This document shows, in pieces, positions 25,205-27,909 of a stretch of 27,909 nt of DNA. Both the position numbers and the translations under genes were made by a program. The notes below the pieces were generated by a model that saw only the letters and a program-made list of their open reading frames with translations, was not told the DNA's origin and made no database searches. This DNA comes from Streptosporangiaceae bacterium. GTDB taxonomy: Bacteria > Actinomycetota > Actinomycetes > Streptosporangiales > Streptosporangiaceae. The DNA is taken from assembly GCA_030040815.1 (NCBI GenBank), contig JASHSZ010000311.1, forward strand, positions 1-27,909, read 5' to 3'. Positions within the stretch are counted from its first letter, which is position 1. Every line of letters begins with the position of its first letter.

Positions 25205-25708
25205 GTGTTTGTGCGTGAGGAAGTGCGGCTTGCTGCCGCGTTCGCCGTCGCCTGCGGCGGGCTGGCAAGCCTAGCGCAGAGCGGCCGGCTCCTCGATGCA
25301 TCTCGGGCTGCGTATGGTGATGGGATCACCGGCGTTACCAAGGTCGGTCCACCCGGCACGTGGCCAGAATTGTCCAAGCTAGTCATGATTCACGTCGGAG
25401 ACGTCATCGTGACTAATGACCTGGCCCGCCTGCCCGTCAGATGGGAGGCTACCGGTCCGGGCAGCAGGCTCTTCCCCGCGCTGGATGCCGACATCTCCCT
25501 GACGCCCGCCGAGGGCCACGACACGATGCTGATCTTGACGGGTGTCTACCGACCGCCGCTCGGAAAGCTAGGCGCGATGGTGGATCACGCCATCCTGAGC
25601 CGAGTTGCCTCGGCAACGATCCGGGACTTCGTCGGCCGCCTTGCGCTCGCCATTCAAGGCCCGTCAACCGATGCTGAGCAGCACCGAATGGACGGAGACG
25701 GCGGCTAA
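25205..25708 (+). CDS. SRPBCC-like small protein
   Basis: A 167-residue protein resembling the START/SRPBCC ligand-binding family. It has an N-terminal helix (VRLAAAFAVACGGLASLA), a beta-rich middle ending LARLPVRWEATGPGSRLFPA, the DADISLTPAEGHDTMLILTG hairpin, and a last long helix (ASATIRDFVGRLALAI). LPVRWEATGPGxRLFPxLDADIxLTP is, from memory, a common pattern in actinobacterial SRPBCC proteins. No ligand can be named. The start is uncertain: GTG at 25205 or GTG at 25211, neither with a clear Shine-Dalgarno. Only 31 bases separate it from the kinase gene, so the two are probably cotranscribed. Confidence 0.6.
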   Translation: MFVREEVRLAAAFAVACGGLASLAQSGRLLDASRAAYGDGITGVTKVGPPGTWPELSKLVMIHVGDVIVTNDLARLPVRWEATGPGSRLFPALDADISLTPAEGHDTMLILTGVYRPPLGKLGAMVDHAILSRVASATIRDFVGRLALAIQGPSTDAEQHRMDGDGG

Positions 25709-25739
25709 AGATACGTTGGCCGGCAGGGAGGGTCGGCCG

Positions 25740-27458
25740 ATGGAGCACCGCGCCGAAGTTGTCTCGGGTCTGCTGCCGCAGCTTCAGCTCGATGAGCTGC
25801 TGGGCGAACTGCAGTCCCGCCTGCAGGCCGTGCGGGTGACCCGAGACCGGATGAACGAACTGCTCGAAGCCGTCGTCGCCGTCGGCTCCGGCCTGGACCT
25901 GGAGACCATGCTGCACCGGATCGTCGAGGCTGCGGTCAATCTGGCAGACGCGCGGTACGGGGCGCTGGCAGTGATTGGAGAAAACGGGCAATTCGCGGAG
26001 TTCGTACCGGTTGGCCTGGAAGAGTCGCAGATAGCTGGCATTGATCACTGGCCGGAGGGCAAGGGCCTGCTGGGGCTGCTGATCCGAGACCCGCGACCGC
26101 TGCGGCTGGCGGACATCAAGACCCATCCGGATTCGGTTGGATTCCCGCACGGACACCCGCCGATGCGCACCTTCCTGGGAGCCCCGGTGCACGTGCGGGG
26201 CAAGGTGTTCGGCAACCTCTACCTGACCGAGAAGCGTGGCGGCGGCGAGTTCACCGCGGACGATGAGGCGTTCGTGTCCGCGCTTGGAGCGGCGGCCGGG
26301 GTGGCGATCGAGAACGCGCGGCTTTATGAGGACTCTCGCCGCCAGCAACGCTGGCTTCGGTCCAGCGGCGAGCTCGCGACGCGGCTGCTGTCGGGGACTG
26401 AACCCGCCGAGGTGCTAGCCACCCTGACGATGCAGGCGCTGGAACTATCAGGTGCGGACCTGGCCGTGGTGGCGCTGCCTGCCAGCGACGGGCAGCGGCT
26501 GGTCATCGAGCATGCCGATGGCGATGGCGCCGAGGCCACGCGCGGCCTGGTGTTGCCGGTCGGCGGGTCGCTGTCTGGCCGGGTACTGGAGAGCGGACAG
26601 CCGGAGACGGTCGCGGATTTCGCCGCCGACGAGCGTGCTGCCGCGGTGGCTCGGGCTGCCATGAACCACATCGGCCCCGCAGTGGTCTTCCCGCTCGGCG
26701 GTCCCGGCAGTGTGCGTGGTGTCGTCACCATCGGCCGACGGCACGGCGCCATGCCGTTCCCTCAGGCCGCCGTGGAGGTCGCCGCGTCGTTCGCCGCCCA
26801 GGCAGCGATTGCGCTGGAGCTGGCCGACCGGCGCCGGGACGCTGAGCAACTGCGGGTATTCGAGGACCGTGACCGCATCGCGCGCGACCTGCACGACCAG
26901 GTCATCCAACGGCTGTATGCCGCTGGAATGTCGCTGCAGGGCACGGCCCCGATGGCAGCGGATCCGGCCGTTCGCAAGCGGATGGAGCAGGTCGTCGACG
27001 AGATGGACCAGGCGATCGCCGACATCCGCACCGCGATCTTCTCGCTCCACTCACGCCGCCCGCACGCCGGGATCGGCCTTCGCGGGCGCATCGTGGCCAT
27101 TGCCGACGAGATGGCGCCGATGCTGGGTCTCGCCCCAACCCTTCGGCTCGGAAGCGGACTCGATGACAACGTGGCAGCCGGGCCAGCCGAGCACCTGCTG
27201 ACCGTGCTGCGAGAGGCGCTGTCCAACGCGGCGCGGCATGCCAACGCCAGCGAGGTGGAGGTGAGCGTGGAGGCCGACGGCGATCTGGTCCTGCGCGTGA
27301 GGGACAACGGGACCGGGATCGGACCGAATACCCGTCGCAGCGGGCTGACCAACATGGCCGAGCGCGCCCAGCTGCTCGGTGGGGCGCTCACCGTAGGCCC
27401 GGCTGACGCGGCAAACGGGTCAGGCACGCTCCTCGAATGGAGAGTCCCCATTCACTAA
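25740..27458 (+). CDS. DosS/DevS-like GAF-GAF sensor histidine kinase
   Basis: A 572-residue cytosolic kinase with no membrane segment. GAF-A spans about 55-195 and GAF-B about 215-360. The HisKA_3 dimerisation domain holds the phospho-His in RIARDLHDQVIQRLYAAGM (His385), and the ATPase domain carries LREALSNAARHA (N-box) and DNGTGIG (G1). GAF-A is very close to mycobacterial DosS: HPDSVGFPHGHPPMRTFLG holds His139, at the place of the DosS haem-ligand His149, and Tyr161, 22 residues on, matches the distal Tyr171. It is therefore likely a haem-based O2/NO/CO or redox sensor. The ATG at 25740 has GGGAGGG eight bases upstream. No response regulator gene is within the window. Confidence 0.92.
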   Translation: MEHRAEVVSGLLPQLQLDELLGELQSRLQAVRVTRDRMNELLEAVVAVGSGLDLETMLHRIVEAAVNLADARYGALAVIGENGQFAEFVPVGLEESQIAGIDHWPEGKGLLGLLIRDPRPLRLADIKTHPDSVGFPHGHPPMRTFLGAPVHVRGKVFGNLYLTEKRGGGEFTADDEAFVSALGAAAGVAIENARLYEDSRRQQRWLRSSGELATRLLSGTEPAEVLATLTMQALELSGADLAVVALPASDGQRLVIEHADGDGAEATRGLVLPVGGSLSGRVLESGQPETVADFAADERAAAVARAAMNHIGPAVVFPLGGPGSVRGVVTIGRRHGAMPFPQAAVEVAASFAAQAAIALELADRRRDAEQLRVFEDRDRIARDLHDQVIQRLYAAGMSLQGTAPMAADPAVRKRMEQVVDEMDQAIADIRTAIFSLHSRRPHAGIGLRGRIVAIADEMAPMLGLAPTLRLGSGLDDNVAAGPAEHLLTVLREALSNAARHANASEVEVSVEADGDLVLRVRDNGTGIGPNTRRSGLTNMAERAQLLGGALTVGPADAANGSGTLLEWRVPIH

Positions 27459-27585
27459 CGCGCCCATGGCTGAGGGGCCTGTCTGGCCGCGGGCCGAGCC
27501 GGCGGCTGTCTAGGTGCCGCGGGGAAGAAACACCCGTGACGCCTCGGCAGCTCCCCCTGCTCAGTGACTACGAAGAACGTCTTGG

Positions 27586-27909
27586 TCAACGAGTCCACGA
27601 CGGGCCGAACGATGACCACTCCTTGGCCCAGCTCACCAGCCTGCGCCTGTTCAGCAGACATCTCAGGGCGCACCACGCCAGCCACAGGCCGGTCGCGACT
27701 CCCGCCGGCCCAAGCACCAGCGCTACCACAACTTCAGCCGTGACCTGCCCCGGCGTCGGCGGGGCCTGCTGGATACTCCCCGCGGCGTCAACCCAGATCC
27801 GGATGGCTGTCCCGGCTGGCGAGCCAGGAATTGCTGGCACTTCGCCGACGTGAGCGGACCCGGCCACGGTCCACCTTGCTGGTGCAGGGATCATGCCTGA
27901 GCCAGTCAC
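27586..27909 (-). CDS. Rv1733c-family membrane protein, C-terminal part (5' partial)
   Basis: The 107 or so residues here run off the window edge, so the N-terminus is missing. Features are a periplasmic beta-like stretch ending GSPAGTAIRIWVDAAGSI, then PPTPGQ. One hydrophobic segment follows (VVVALVLGPAGVATGLWLAW), then a short basic tail with RRRLVSWAKEW and GPSWTR. The WVDxxG..PPxxxxx-TM-RRRLxxWxxEWxxxGPxWTR order is, from memory, typical of the Rv1733c family, a DosR-regulon membrane protein of unknown function in M. tuberculosis. It converges on the kinase gene; 127 bases separate them with nothing recognisable. Confidence 0.7.
   Translation of the reverse strand: MTGSGMIPAPARWTVAGSAHVGEVPAIPGSPAGTAIRIWVDAAGSIQQAPPTPGQVTAEVVVALVLGPAGVATGLWLAWCALRCLLNRRRLVSWAKEWSSFGPSWTR

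Noticed and set aside
27437..27853. Plus-strand 138-codon frame after the kinase gene.
   Set aside because: It overlaps the kinase end and lies antisense to the better supported Rv1733c-type gene; composition is non-protein-like.

Overview
The window is high-GC DNA with actinobacterial gene content: several single-domain universal stress proteins (USPs), a DosS-type GAF-GAF histidine kinase, a Rv1733c-type membrane protein, a FadD15-type acyl-CoA synthetase, GTG starts and many 4-base stop/start overlaps. It most resembles a hypoxia or dormancy (DosR/OsdR-type) locus of an Actinomycetota species. I cannot name the genus from sequence alone. No phage, IS element or CRISPR array was seen.

Layout. 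1-520: end of an FAD-dependent oxidoreductase with a C-terminal two-cluster ferredoxin domain. 596-5321 (minus strand): three USPs, a small unknown protein, a short HPF/RaiA-like ribosome-associated protein and a long-chain acyl-CoA synthetase. 5513-9751 (plus): a fourth USP, phosphoglycerate kinase, a deletion scar of a GH65 glycoside phosphorylase, and phosphate acetyltransferase. 9965-12951: a soluble PRC/MgtE-N/CBS protein overlapping an Nramp-like transporter with altered metal-site motifs. 12966-13733 (minus): a dPGM-like protein lacking the usual catalytic Glu. 13990-14328: a PII-like protein lacking both T-loop tyrosines. 14329-14733: a 405-bp leader holding a probable alcohol dehydrogenase scar and regulatory boxes. 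14734-22495: a nine-gene V/A-type ATPase operon (stalk H/G-like, C, I, K, F, E, A, B, D). 22534-23904 (minus): an acyltransferase-3 membrane protein. 24123-24941 (minus): a CBS-CBS-BON protein whose 3' end overlaps a tRNA-like sequence. 25205-27458: an SRPBCC-like protein and the DosS-like kinase. 27586-27909 (minus): C-terminus of a Rv1733c-family protein.

The unifying observation is a recurrent 14-bp element of the form RGGNC-N4-GNCCY. It resembles the core of the DosR box and lies upstream of nearly every transcription unit, often as two copies 21-23 bp apart. If real, a DosR-like regulator, perhaps fed by the kinase at 25740-27458, would control stress proteins, ribosome protection, substrate-level ATP production (Pgk, Pta), metal transport and a V/A-type ATPase together. 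A rotary ATPase of this type inside a dormancy-type regulon is the most unusual feature here. No response regulator gene is present in the window.

Two short gene scars (GH65 at 7341-7592 and zinc alcohol dehydrogenase at 14502-14566) suggest that this locus has lost members by internal deletion while keeping their promoters. All function calls come from reading motifs; no database search was run.
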